64,000 bases of DNA, from assembly GCF_900109515.1 (NCBI RefSeq), contig NZ_FOBD01000002.1:1-64000 (forward strand), written 5' to 3'. Position numbers and translations under genes: made by a program. This document shows positions 36,786 to 45,197 of this stretch, piece by piece (positions within the stretch are counted from its first letter, which is position 1; every line of letters begins with the position of its first letter). A model generated the notes under the pieces. It was not told the origin of the DNA and did no database searches. It saw only the letters and a program-made list of their open reading frames with translations. The DNA comes from Paenibacillus sp. OK003 (GTDB lineage Bacteria > Bacillota > Bacilli > Paenibacillales > Paenibacillaceae).

Positions 36786-37748
36786 ATGTTCAAGTCCAAA
36801 TGGTTTAAGACTGTCGGTTCTCTGGCGTTGGTAGGTGTACTCGCCGCCTCGGTCGCAGTCGGCAGTGTGAGTGCAGGTTTGGCGAAAGGCAGTAAATTTT
36901 TGGGTAATATTATAGCAAGCAGTGTTCCCTCGAATTTTAGTCCATATTGGAATCAGGTGACCCCGGAGAACTCAACCAAGTGGGATGCCGTTGAAGGCAC
37001 GCGTAACGTAATGAACTGGTCTCAGGCAGACATGGCGTACAACTATGCAGTTAACAATAGTTTTCCATTTAAATTTCATACCCTTGTGTGGGGAAATCAG
37101 CAGCCTGGATGGATTAACAGTCTATCCGCTGCAGATCAGAAAGCTGAAGTGACACAGTGGATCCAGGCGGCAGGCCAGCGTTATCCAAAAGCAGCTTTTG
37201 TCGATGTGGTCAATGAACCGCTGCATGCCAAGCCTTCCTATCGCAACGCCATTGGTGGGGATGGAGCGACAGGATGGGATTGGGTAATCTGGTCTTTCCA
37301 ACAGGCTAGACAAGCCTTTCCAAACGCCAAATTGTTAATCAATGAATACGGCATTATCGGTGATCCCAATGCAGCGGATCAATATATACAGATCATTAAT
37401 ATCCTGAAGAGCAGAGGTCTGGTCGACGGTATTGGTATTCAGGCCCATTACTTTAATATGGATACGGTTTCGGTGAGCACCATGAACACCGTCCTGAACA
37501 AGCTGGCAGCAACGGGCCTGCCTATCTATGTGTCCGAGCTGGACATGACAGGCGATGACAATACCCAATTACAACGTTATCAACAGAAATTCCCTGTACT
37601 ATGGCAGCATTCCGCTGTTAAAGGTGTAACCCTGTGGGGCTACAACCAGAATCAAACCTGGGTATCTGGTTCTCACTTGGTGAACAGCAACGGTACAGAG
37701 CGTCCAGCGCTCCAATGGTTGAGAAATTATCTCGCCAATAATCCTTAA
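36786..37748 (+). CDS. Secreted GH10 endo-1,4-beta-xylanase
   Basis: The protein is 320 residues; ATG behind AAAGGAGG. A signal peptide ends at about residue 30 (SVSA). It is a single GH10 (beta/alpha)8 barrel: ENSTKWDAVEG, FHTLVWGNQQPGW, acid/base Glu144 in VVNEPLH, INEYG, GIGIQAHYF, nucleophile Glu251 in VSELDM and the C-terminal VTLWGYNQNQTW. No carbohydrate-binding module or SLH domain is attached, so it is a freely secreted short xylanase. Confidence 0.93.
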   Translation: MFKSKWFKTVGSLALVGVLAASVAVGSVSAGLAKGSKFLGNIIASSVPSNFSPYWNQVTPENSTKWDAVEGTRNVMNWSQADMAYNYAVNNSFPFKFHTLVWGNQQPGWINSLSAADQKAEVTQWIQAAGQRYPKAAFVDVVNEPLHAKPSYRNAIGGDGATGWDWVIWSFQQARQAFPNAKLLINEYGIIGDPNAADQYIQIINILKSRGLVDGIGIQAHYFNMDTVSVSTMNTVLNKLAATGLPIYVSELDMTGDDNTQLQRYQQKFPVLWQHSAVKGVTLWGYNQNQTWVSGSHLVNSNGTERPALQWLRNYLANNP

Positions 37749-37791
37749 GCGAGGCTAGCGTATTCATGCTTTTAACGTAGTTTTGCATAAG

Positions 37792-37842
37792 AAAATAGCG
37801 CCTGTCCCCCACATCAAGTAGGGAACATGGCGCTATTTTTTT
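37792..37842 (+). terminator. Terminator after the xylanase gene
   Basis: Arms AAAATAGCGCC and GGCGCTATTTT with inner CCC/GGG pairing are followed by a run of T residues. The A run on the left makes it usable from both sides. Confidence 0.85.
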
Positions 37843-37901
37843 GGTTTGAATCGAATTCGGAATGGAGATAAGTGCCTGATGCTTGATTATGCTTTGCTTA
37901 A

Positions 37902-39422
37902 TTAAGGTTGTACACTCTCAGCCTGTGCTTTGTTTTCGAAGATCAGAATCGTTTTGCTGCTTCCGATATACGCGACCGTCGTATTGAATTGCTCCGAAAT
38001 AAAACGTACCGGTACAAACGCCTTTCCATTCTTCATCAAGAGGGGTGCATCGTTTATCGCAAGTGTATCGTCTACGATTACCTGTTTGTTGCCCACCGTC
38101 CACCGAACCACTGTACCATTCTGTGCAATCTGCACCTCCTGTGTATCCGGATTCCAGTTCACGCTGGCATTCAATTGCTCGGAGACAAAACGGAGCGGTA
38201 CATAGGTCCGTCCTTCATCGATAAAAGGTGCAGCCTCCAGTGCGTAAGCACGATCCCCGACATAGGCTGTGGTAGAGCCTTCAACCAGCCGCTGGAAGTA
38301 GCCCTGTGGAGTACGTTTCTGCTCCCGCACATTCATCTGGTTTAGCAGGCGCATCGTATCACTGCCGCTCGCAACATCCAGATAATTATTTTGCACCGTA
38401 AGTCCGGCAGGTTCCGGTTCGGAGACCGAGGTTTGCGTACCGGAGGATAAGGAAGTGGAAGCTGAGATATCCGTTATCGTATTCGTATTTGCAGAGCTGT
38501 TTCTTGTAAAAGTAAAACCGGCAATCGGTGTCAGATCCCACACCCGGTTATTGGACAGTTTCAGTACTTCCAGCTTGGACAGCTGGCGTAATGGCTCCAG
38601 ATCATAGATCTGATTGGACTCCGCATTCAGTTCTTTCAACCCTACCAGGTCTTCCAAGGGTGCCAGATGCTGAACCTGATTCCCGGAGAAGTCTAGCGCC
38701 TGCAGACGTGTCATATGCTTCAAGGGCATCAGATCGGAGATCTCGTTGCCTGCCACATTCAGCTTCTGAAGTGTATTCGGCAGATCAGCCAGTACATCCA
38801 GTGTGTGAACGTGGTTGTTGGCCACATTGAGCTGTTTCAGTTTTCTTTTATCCGCCAGTGGTGTCAGGTCCGTTATCGCATTGTTCGAGATTTCGAGCCA
38901 TTGAAGATCATCTGCATCAGCAAGTGCGGAGAGACTAGTAATCTGGTTACCGCTGGCGTGAAACGTATGTAATCGGGTGAAGCCACGTACAACTTCTATG
39001 GAAGAAATGGAATTGTTGCTGATATACAGCCGTCCCAGGTCTTTCAAATCAGCCAGTGCATCAATCGATGTAATGTAATTATTGCGAACGTCAACCTCGC
39101 GAAGCTGAGTCAGATGCGCCAGCGGTGTTAGGTCTTCAATCTCATTGCCATATAACCGGAGGTGAGTCAGATTCGTGGCGTATTCCAGACCGGACAGGCT
39201 TTGAATGCCTGCATTGCTTAAATCCACCACGTGCAACTGCTCCAGATCGGAGGAGGTTAGAGGGGAATCTACCGGTTTGTTCAGGATCAGCTTCAGTCCG
39301 TTCTCCAGTGCAGGATCTTTGATAATTCCTTCGCCCAAGTCTGCCGTAGTATAGGCCATCGCTTGCCCAGCCGCCCCAAGACTCAGGATGAAGACTAGAA
39401 ATAGTAGAATCATTCTTCTCAT
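37902..39422 (-). CDS. Secreted leucine-rich-repeat protein with copper-amine-oxidase-N domain
   Basis: The protein is 506 residues; ATG behind GGAGGG. A signal peptide ends at AMAYT. About ten 22-residue leucine-rich repeats of internalin type follow (THLRLYGNEIEDLTPLAHLTQLREVDVRNNYITSI-like, each with LxxLxLxxNxIxDLxPL). After a Ser/Thr linker, the last 120 residues form a copper-amine-oxidase N-terminal-like (stalk) domain with two copies of the YVPLRFVSEQLNASVNWN pattern. It is probably a surface adhesion or protein-interaction factor in the wall. Confidence 0.85.
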   Translation of the reverse strand: MRRMILLFLVFILSLGAAGQAMAYTTADLGEGIIKDPALENGLKLILNKPVDSPLTSSDLEQLHVVDLSNAGIQSLSGLEYATNLTHLRLYGNEIEDLTPLAHLTQLREVDVRNNYITSIDALADLKDLGRLYISNNSISSIEVVRGFTRLHTFHASGNQITSLSALADADDLQWLEISNNAITDLTPLADKRKLKQLNVANNHVHTLDVLADLPNTLQKLNVAGNEISDLMPLKHMTRLQALDFSGNQVQHLAPLEDLVGLKELNAESNQIYDLEPLRQLSKLEVLKLSNNRVWDLTPIAGFTFTRNSSANTNTITDISASTSLSSGTQTSVSEPEPAGLTVQNNYLDVASGSDTMRLLNQMNVREQKRTPQGYFQRLVEGSTTAYVGDRAYALEAAPFIDEGRTYVPLRFVSEQLNASVNWNPDTQEVQIAQNGTVVRWTVGNKQVIVDDTLAINDAPLLMKNGKAFVPVRFISEQFNTTVAYIGSSKTILIFENKAQAESVQP

Positions 39423-39787
39423 TGCATGAATTCCCTCCGATTCCGATTTTAAAATACTCCGAACAGATTGATTTTTTTCGATGATATATAAGGTAAGTAC
39501 AATATTTACACGATAACGGAGAGGTAAGTGTAAATGGACCAGTTTAACTTATGCAGGCACGAATAAAAACACATCTATAGTTATTAACCCATCATCAGGC
39601 AAAAGGAACAAGAAATTCATGACAGGTAGAACATCTACTTCTATTCTATATGATACAAACCCCATACTGCACTCTTCCAGCCATCTTTTTCAAAAAAAAT
39701 TGTACAACTCCCCCAGATGCTATTCAACTCCATGGCAGAAAGGGTATAGATGAAGTAAGAATGCCATTTGGAGGAGAAGATGCAGGT
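39423..39787. other. Intergenic region upstream of the lipid kinase gene
   Basis: No confident gene is present. A 44-codon frame at 39619-39753 has AAAGGA nine bases before its ATG but no recognisable features. I see no terminator or clear promoter pair. Confidence 0.35.
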
Positions 39788-40678
39788 ATGCGCCAAGCCA
39801 TGATCATTAGTAATCCATCGTCGGGTAAAGAAGAGGCTCAGCAATATGTGTCCCAGGTACAAGAAATTCTTGAATCACAGCAGTATGAAGTGGTGGTCAA
39901 TGAGACGGCTGGTGAGGGCGATGCGACCAACTACTGTCTGAGTGCCTGCAAAGATGGCTGTGATCTCGTCATTTCTATTGGAGGGGATGGGACGCTGCAT
40001 GAGACGATTAATGGCATGATGGATCAGGAGCATCGTCCCAGATTGGGCGTGGTGCCGCTGGGTACAGTGAATGATTTTGCGCGTGCGCTGAATATCTCGC
40101 TTGATCCGGAGGAAGCCATTCGGCAGTTGCATTCGGAGCAGATCCATAGGGTGGATCTCGGTAAAATCAACGATCGTCTGTTTGCCAATGTGGTGGCAGC
40201 CGGTTCATTGGCAGAGGCGTTGTTCTCGGTATCCTCGGAAGAGAAGTCGAGGCTGGGTTCATTTGCTTATTTGAAAGAAGGATTGAAAGACCTGATGAAC
40301 ACACCAGCCAAGCCACTAACTATTGAGTATGACGGGCAGTTCTGGGAAGGGGAGTCTCCACTTTTTCTCGCGGCACTGACCAATTCGGTTGGAGGTTTTG
40401 AGAAATTATCCCCGGAAGCAGCGGTGGATGATGGGTTAATTCATTGTTTTGTGATCCGTAGCATGAATGTCTTTAATACGGTAACACTCGGAACGTCCCT
40501 GTTGTTTGGCAATCTGAAGAACCATAAGGATGTTGATTATTTTACGGCAAAAGAAGTTCATGTCCGTTCTACAGAAGCCATTCGCACAAATGTGGATGGG
40601 GAGGAAGGGCCTTCTCTGCCCATTCAAATCAGTGTATTGTCCCGGCATATTGAAGTGATAGTCCCGGAAGAAGTATGA
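39788..40678 (+). CDS. Diacylglycerol-kinase-family lipid kinase
   Basis: The start chosen is the ATG in AGGTATGCGCC behind GGAGGAG (spacing 12-13), giving 296 residues; the open frame continues upstream without support. The kinase motif SIGGDGTLHE and the following VVPLGTVNDFARAL define the DagK/YegS/BmrU family. RQAMIISNPSSGK is the nucleotide-binding start. It phosphorylates diacylglycerol or a related lipid on the inner face of the membrane, recycling it into phospholipid. It has no operon partner. Confidence 0.85.
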   Translation: MRQAMIISNPSSGKEEAQQYVSQVQEILESQQYEVVVNETAGEGDATNYCLSACKDGCDLVISIGGDGTLHETINGMMDQEHRPRLGVVPLGTVNDFARALNISLDPEEAIRQLHSEQIHRVDLGKINDRLFANVVAAGSLAEALFSVSSEEKSRLGSFAYLKEGLKDLMNTPAKPLTIEYDGQFWEGESPLFLAALTNSVGGFEKLSPEAAVDDGLIHCFVIRSMNVFNTVTLGTSLLFGNLKNHKDVDYFTAKEVHVRSTEAIRTNVDGEEGPSLPIQISVLSRHIEVIVPEEV

Positions 40679-40853
40679 GCTAGGGAGTGTCGGAGGGAAA
40701 AAACCTCCATTATTCCATATAAGAGTTCTAATATTCCATTGAAACCGATTGCAGTTCTGTGTCACAATCATAGACGGAAGACAAGTATATACTAGTAGGC
40801 AGTGATCATGAAAATGAATGTACGATACTATTCGAATATGGAGGGAAATCATC

Positions 40854-41771
40854 TTGAGAACAATTAAACTTGGCAGCAGCGCACTCGAAATACCGGTTGT
40901 AGCCGTTGGCTGCATGCGAATTAATTCATTAAGCAGCAAAGAAGCTGAACATTTTGTTCATTCCGCCATGGAAGCAGGCGCGAACTTCTTCGATCATGCT
41001 GATATTTATGGAAACGGGGCTTGTGAGGAGATCTTTGCAGAGGCTGTGCAGATGAATCCCCAGGTTCGTGAAAATATGATTCTTCAGTCCAAATGCGGTA
41101 TCCGCAAAGGCATGTTTGATTTCTCGAAAGAGCACATCTTGAATTCGGTGGATGGCATTCTGCAACGCCTGAAAACCGATTACCTGGATGTTTTGTTGCT
41201 GCATCGCCCGGACACCTTGGTTGAACCGGAAGAAGTGGCTGAAGCCTTTGACCAGTTGGAACGCGAAGGCAAAGTGCGTCACTTTGGGGTATCCAACCAG
41301 AATCCGAACCAGATCGAACTGTTGAAAAAATACGTGAAACAGCCACTGGTAGCTAACCAGTTGCAGTTGAGCATTACCAATACCACGATGATTGACAGTG
41401 GAATCAACGTAAATATGGAGAACGATGCCGCGGTTAACCGTGATGGCAGTATTCTTGATTATTGCCGCCTGCACGATATCACGATTCAACCATGGTCCCC
41501 GTTCCAATACGGATTCTTCGAAGGCGTATTCCTGGGTAGCGATAAGTTTCCAGAACTGAATGCGAAGATCGACGAGATTGCGGCAAAATATGAAGTGAGC
41601 AACACGACCATCGCAATTGCTTGGTTGTTGCGTCACCCGGCGCAAATGCAGCCCGTGACAGGGACGATGAACATCCAGCGTTTGCAGGATTGCATCAAAG
41701 CTGGCGATGTTCACCTTACACGCCAAGAGTGGTACGAAATTTATCGTGCTGCTGGCAATGTGCTGCCTTAA
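40854..41771 (+). CDS. Aldo/keto reductase (YdhF type)
   Basis: The protein is 305 residues from a TTG eight bases after GGAGGG; an ATG twelve codons earlier has none. It is an NADPH-dependent (beta/alpha)8 oxidoreductase with catalytic Asp and Tyr in FFDHADIYGNG, Lys in LQSKCG and His in LLLHRPD. The C-terminal coenzyme-binding segment VTGTMNIQRLQDC is present. The substrate is unknown. Two stacked hairpins follow the gene. Confidence 0.87.
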   Translation: MRTIKLGSSALEIPVVAVGCMRINSLSSKEAEHFVHSAMEAGANFFDHADIYGNGACEEIFAEAVQMNPQVRENMILQSKCGIRKGMFDFSKEHILNSVDGILQRLKTDYLDVLLLHRPDTLVEPEEVAEAFDQLEREGKVRHFGVSNQNPNQIELLKKYVKQPLVANQLQLSITNTTMIDSGINVNMENDAAVNRDGSILDYCRLHDITIQPWSPFQYGFFEGVFLGSDKFPELNAKIDEIAAKYEVSNTTIAIAWLLRHPAQMQPVTGTMNIQRLQDCIKAGDVHLTRQEWYEIYRAAGNVLP

Positions 41772-41780
41772 ACCCAAATC

Positions 41781-41846
41781 AATACATAGCAGAATGATCT
41801 GCTGTATTGCATGTAAAACACGAGCGTATATAGCGCTCGTGTTTTT
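41781..41846 (+). terminator. Tandem hairpin terminator after the aldo/keto reductase
   Basis: A first hairpin at 41781-41808 pairs AATAC and AGCAGA with TCTGCT and GTATT. A second at 41816-41846 has arms AACACGAGCG/CGCTCGTGTT followed by TTTAT and is the terminator proper. Confidence 0.8.
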
Positions 41847-42045
41847 ATTTTATCCTTTATTTGATGCTTATTCGTTCCGGGTATAAAATAAGGGTAGGGC
41901 CTTTATTTTAACAAAAGGATTTTTTTGTAATTAATACAAATTAGTTGAATTTATCTTATTGACCCTTGCTTAATTATTACATATAATTACTTTTGCATAC
42001 CGTTAATCCTGTTTATGGTTTTTTATTTTGGAGGGTGGTGTTAGT

Positions 42046-43428
42046 TTGGAGCCGACAACCACGATACGCGATCATTTAGAGAGTTATCTGAAGCGTGAGC
42101 AGATGTCCATTAGTCTTTTTTCGGAAACGTCAGGAATTAACTCGGGTACGCTGAGCAATATTTTGAATAAGAATCGTCCGATTGCGATGCAGCAGCTGGA
42201 TCGAATCACTGCAGCTATGAAACTTGAAGAAGGTTATTTCTATGAATTGTATATAGATGAGTGTTTCGTCCATGCTGCCCCTGACTGGCGAAGACTGGGA
42301 CCATTCCTTCATCGATGTGCAGAATTGAATAAATTGAATTGTATTGAAGAGGTTATCCGGTTGATGATGGATAACCTATCTTATATTCCTCTGTTATTTG
42401 ATCTGGCTGAGGAATTCTACCATGCTGGTAAATTCAAACCGGCCGTTCTACTATATGAAACGATAGCCGAAAGTGAGAAAATGCAACACTCCGAACGGCT
42501 TGCACTATGTCAGTATCGACTATTCAGATTGGGACTGACTAATGATCAGCAACGAAATCTGATCATCGCGGCTCAATTCGAATACTATGTGGATCGGCTG
42601 GATGAACGCTATCAGCTGGATGCGCTTAACGAACTGATTAATGCCTTTGGTGCCTTACACAGGTGGAATAAAGTACAGGAATTGTCCGAGAAGCTAAGGG
42701 TGAAAGCAACCATCCATTATGAGATGAATGGGAGAAGGAAACAGGAAGAAACCAAAAGGCCGATTGTGTTCTACATTCTGTATTCCTATTTGGCTTCAGG
42801 GAGTGCGTGTTATCAACTTAAAGACTATCAAGGCGCGCTTAAATATGTTTCTTTATATACCGATAACAGTTGGGTGAAGAACCCTGATCATGACGAAATG
42901 GTAGTTATGAATCAGTTTCAGGAATGGGCTGAGGGCAACCGTTATATATATCAATTAATGAGCGGACAATTTGATGTTTTGCCTGAATATTTGAATTACA
43001 TCTCAACAAAAGAAAATGAAATTTTCCCGGCGCTTTGTGATATTGTGACTGCTGCGAATCGCTATGATAAAAATATTGATGATGTGCTCGAACAGTATGA
43101 ATCATACTTTACGTATCAGGAACAAAGTAACCGAATTGGAAAGGTCAGCAGACAGGTTACAGATGATCGATATTTACGTCTTTTAGCAGATCTGGGTGCG
43201 TATTATCTAAAGAAAGACGAGTATTTCACAGGAATACAATTTGTTCTGGATAGTTTGCGATTCTCTATTGAAATTAGCAGTGGACGAGGTATGCTTAGAG
43301 GTGTCGGACTGTTTGAGCAATATAGGGAGTTTGCAACTGAGACGGCGAAACAGCAATACAAATTGATCATTAGTGAGGTGCAGAAACTCAATGAGGAGAA
43401 AGTTGGCTTTGCTGATAGCTACATGTAG
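42046..43428 (+). CDS. RRNPP-type peptide-responsive regulator (AloR-like)
   Basis: The protein is 460 residues from a TTG eight bases after GGAGGGTGG. Residues about 8-65 form a Xre-type helix-turn-helix (ISLFSETSGINSGTLSNILNKNRPIAMQQLDRITAAM). The remaining 390 residues are all helical, with TPR-like repeats such as FDLAEEFYHAGKFKPAVLLYETIAES, SYLASGSACYQLKDYQGALKYVSLY and LADLGAYYLKKDEYFTGIQFVLDSL. This is the layout of RRNPP receptors (Rap, NprR, PlcR, AimR), which bind an imported signal peptide. The 3' end overlaps a small ORF with every feature of the matching pro-peptide, so the two form a quorum-sensing pair. Paenibacillus pairs of this kind are known as AloR-AloP. Confidence 0.85.
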   Translation: MEPTTTIRDHLESYLKREQMSISLFSETSGINSGTLSNILNKNRPIAMQQLDRITAAMKLEEGYFYELYIDECFVHAAPDWRRLGPFLHRCAELNKLNCIEEVIRLMMDNLSYIPLLFDLAEEFYHAGKFKPAVLLYETIAESEKMQHSERLALCQYRLFRLGLTNDQQRNLIIAAQFEYYVDRLDERYQLDALNELINAFGALHRWNKVQELSEKLRVKATIHYEMNGRRKQEETKRPIVFYILYSYLASGSACYQLKDYQGALKYVSLYTDNSWVKNPDHDEMVVMNQFQEWAEGNRYIYQLMSGQFDVLPEYLNYISTKENEIFPALCDIVTAANRYDKNIDDVLEQYESYFTYQEQSNRIGKVSRQVTDDRYLRLLADLGAYYLKKDEYFTGIQFVLDSLRFSIEISSGRGMLRGVGLFEQYREFATETAKQQYKLIISEVQKLNEEKVGFADSYM

Positions 43429-43531
43429 TATTATTATTTACATTGTAGCTCCTGCTACGGAACCTGTCTCAGGCAAGGAAGTTCCAGACCCCGCAATTAT
43501 GAGAACTGCTGACCACGGATTCGGAACTTAA
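43391..43531 (+). CDS. Phr/AloP-like secreted signalling pro-peptide (46 aa)
   Basis: This small ORF overlaps the receptor's last 38 bases in the +1 frame and continues past its stop. GAGGTG lies ten bases before its ATG. The product starts MRRKLALLIATCSIIIYIVA, a basic n-region and hydrophobic core of a Sec signal; then comes a polar pro-region (TEPVSGKEVPDPAIM) and the tail RTADHGFGT directly before the stop. By analogy with Phr, PapR and Alo peptides, the last five to seven residues (DHGFGT or close) would be the mature signal, re-imported by an Opp permease to bind the receptor. Translational coupling is likely. The existence of the peptide is inferred from sequence only. Confidence 0.75.
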   Translation: MRRKLALLIATCSIIIYIVAPATEPVSGKEVPDPAIMRTADHGFGT

Positions 43532-43544
43532 AAAATTGGTAAGG

Positions 43545-43581
43545 GACGCTTCTGAATATTCATTCAGAGGCGTCTTTTTTT
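43545..43581 (+). terminator. Terminator of the receptor-peptide pair
   Basis: Arms GACGCTTCTGAAT and ATTCAGAGGCGTC are followed by seven T residues. It lies 14 bases behind the pro-peptide stop, which supports that ORF as the true end of the operon. Confidence 0.88.
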
Positions 43582-43669
43582 GCGTGTGGTGGAAGAATAA
43601 GTATGTCGTACCCCTTGTGGCCTATCGATTGGCATAATAAACTAAAATATGACAAAAAGGAGGGATACT

Positions 43670-43840
43670 ATGGATTGCCTGGAGTTAATGTCACAGATCG
43701 AAGAAGCCAGACAACAGCTTCACCGCTTGCAGTCGGAATACGGCAGTCTGCTTCATCCTGAAGTTATCCAGCAATCTGTAGTTCTGGACGGTCTTATTAA
43801 TCAATACAATCGAGCCAAAATAAAAAAGTTGATTAATTAG
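43670..43840 (+). CDS. Spo0E-family aspartyl-phosphate phosphatase
   Basis: The protein is 56 residues from the ATG behind AAGGAGGG; a start seven codons earlier is less likely. The sequence MSQIEEARQQLHRLQSEYG and LHPEVIQQSVVLDGLINQYNR gives the two-helix hairpin of the Spo0E/YnzD family, with the SxxLD motif near the dephosphorylation site. Such proteins remove phosphate from Spo0A and delay sporulation. The position behind the quorum-sensing pair suggests a link between the peptide signal and sporulation timing, which is inferred. Confidence 0.85.
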   Translation: MDCLELMSQIEEARQQLHRLQSEYGSLLHPEVIQQSVVLDGLINQYNRAKIKKLIN

Positions 43841-43851
43841 TAGTTCGCCTA

Positions 43852-43900
43852 TTTACATAATGGTTTCTGTGTACTATAGTTAGTTACATGAGTAACTAAC
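43852..43900 (+). promoter_or_regulatory. Promoter and operator of the GntR-ABC operon
   Basis: TTTACA (43852-43857) and TATAGT (43875-43880) are 17 bases apart. Directly after, a perfect inverted repeat GTTAGTTAC-ATGA-GTAACTAAC (43879-43900) covers the start point. This is the usual self-regulating layout of YtrA-type GntR repressors. Confidence 0.8.
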
Positions 43901-43917
43901 CGACTAACTAATTAACG

Positions 43918-44319
43918 ATGGATGAAAGTTGGAATCGCATGAAATCGAATTTGGATGAATCTCAGCCCATTTTTCATCAGATATCCATGATGATTATGGA
44001 TGACATTGTAGACGGCAGATTGAAGGTGGAAGAACAGGTTCCTTCTACCAATGAGCTCTCTCGCTTTTACAATATTAATCCAGCCACGGCACGCAAAGGG
44101 CTTCAAACGCTCGTGGACAAAGGCATTATTTACAAACAGCGAGGTGTAGGAATGTTTGTTGCGAAGGGAGCCAGGGAAGCGTTGCTTGTTGAGCGAAAAC
44201 AGCATTTCTACGAGGAATATATTAAGCCTTTACTTGAAGAGGCTAGACGGATTCACATGAATGAGGACATGATTATTGATTTGATCCGAGGCAAGAAGGA
44301 TAAGGAGAGTGAGTTATGA
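43918..44319 (+). CDS. GntR-family (YtrA-type) repressor
   Basis: The protein is 133 residues from the first ATG, which has no ribosome site; the ATG at 43939 is also possible. The N-terminal winged helix (PIFHQISMMIMDDIVDGRLKVEEQVPSTNELSRFYNINPATARKGLQTLVDKGIIYKQRGVGMFV) is followed by the short two-helix C-terminus typical of the YtrA subfamily, which regulates ABC transporters encoded next to it. Its stop overlaps the ATP-binding gene by four bases. Confidence 0.88.
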   Translation: MDESWNRMKSNLDESQPIFHQISMMIMDDIVDGRLKVEEQVPSTNELSRFYNINPATARKGLQTLVDKGIIYKQRGVGMFVAKGAREALLVERKQHFYEEYIKPLLEEARRIHMNEDMIIDLIRGKKDKESEL

Positions 44320-45197
44320 TTCAGATCGAGCAGATGAATTACAGCTATCAGAAGACAAAAACGCCAGTGCTGAACAATGTGACTTTGCATGAGAGTGAGC
44401 CGATCATCAGTGCATTGTGGGGCAGGAATGGTGCTGGCAAAACAACCCTTATGAGTCTGATCGCAGGGCATAATTGCCCTGATGCTGGGACCATCCAAGT
44501 GATGGGCCAGGACCCTTACAATAATTTGGCTGCACAGGAGAATCTGTGTTACATCCAGGAGAACCATCCCCTGGGCAGAAGTTGGACGATCAATGACATG
44601 GTTCGATTCGGTCAATACTTCCATCCTCAGTGGAATCAGGATCTTGCTGATCAACTAATCGACATATTCGAATTACCAGTGAAGAAGAAGATCACCAAAT
44701 TCTCAAAAGGCATGAAGACCGCAGCTCAGATGATATTGGGCCTTGCCAGTAACGCAAGAGTAACGATTCTGGATGAGCCCACCAATGGACTTGATGCTGA
44801 GAAGCGTAAGTTCTTCTATAATGCTTTATTGGAAAGTTATGAAGATAACCCGCGTCTAATTCTAATATCAAGCCATCATATTGAGGAGATTCAGCCTTTG
44901 TGTGAGTCTCTTATCGTTCTGCAAGCTGGGGAAGTGTTGTTTAATCAGCCGATGGAAGAGATGCGTGAAAAAGGAGTTCTTCTAACAGGGAGAATAGAAG
45001 ATATCAATCGAGTCACCGCAGACGTGAAGGTCATAGAATCTTCCCAGATGGGATCGACCTTGAAAGTGATGATTGATGAGCCATACTCGAAAACGTGGAA
45101 AGACATCGCTCATACGCAGGGGCTTTCCATTGAGAAGGCAACATTACAGGATTATTTGGTCAACAGGACGCGTAATCAGGAGGGGATTAAGCGATGA
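44316..45197 (+). CDS. ABC transporter ATP-binding protein (YtrB-like)
   Basis: The protein is 293 residues; ATGA overlap with the GntR gene and AAGGAG upstream. Walker A GRNGAGKTT, Q-loop YIQE, signature FSKGM, Walker B VTILDEP and H-loop SSHHIEE are complete. A C-terminal extension of about 70 residues is present. It energises the permease encoded next. Such GntR-regulated exporters often respond to cell-wall-active antibiotics. Confidence 0.9.
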   Translation: MIQIEQMNYSYQKTKTPVLNNVTLHESEPIISALWGRNGAGKTTLMSLIAGHNCPDAGTIQVMGQDPYNNLAAQENLCYIQENHPLGRSWTINDMVRFGQYFHPQWNQDLADQLIDIFELPVKKKITKFSKGMKTAAQMILGLASNARVTILDEPTNGLDAEKRKFFYNALLESYEDNPRLILISSHHIEEIQPLCESLIVLQAGEVLFNQPMEEMREKGVLLTGRIEDINRVTADVKVIESSQMGSTLKVMIDEPYSKTWKDIAHTQGLSIEKATLQDYLVNRTRNQEGIKR

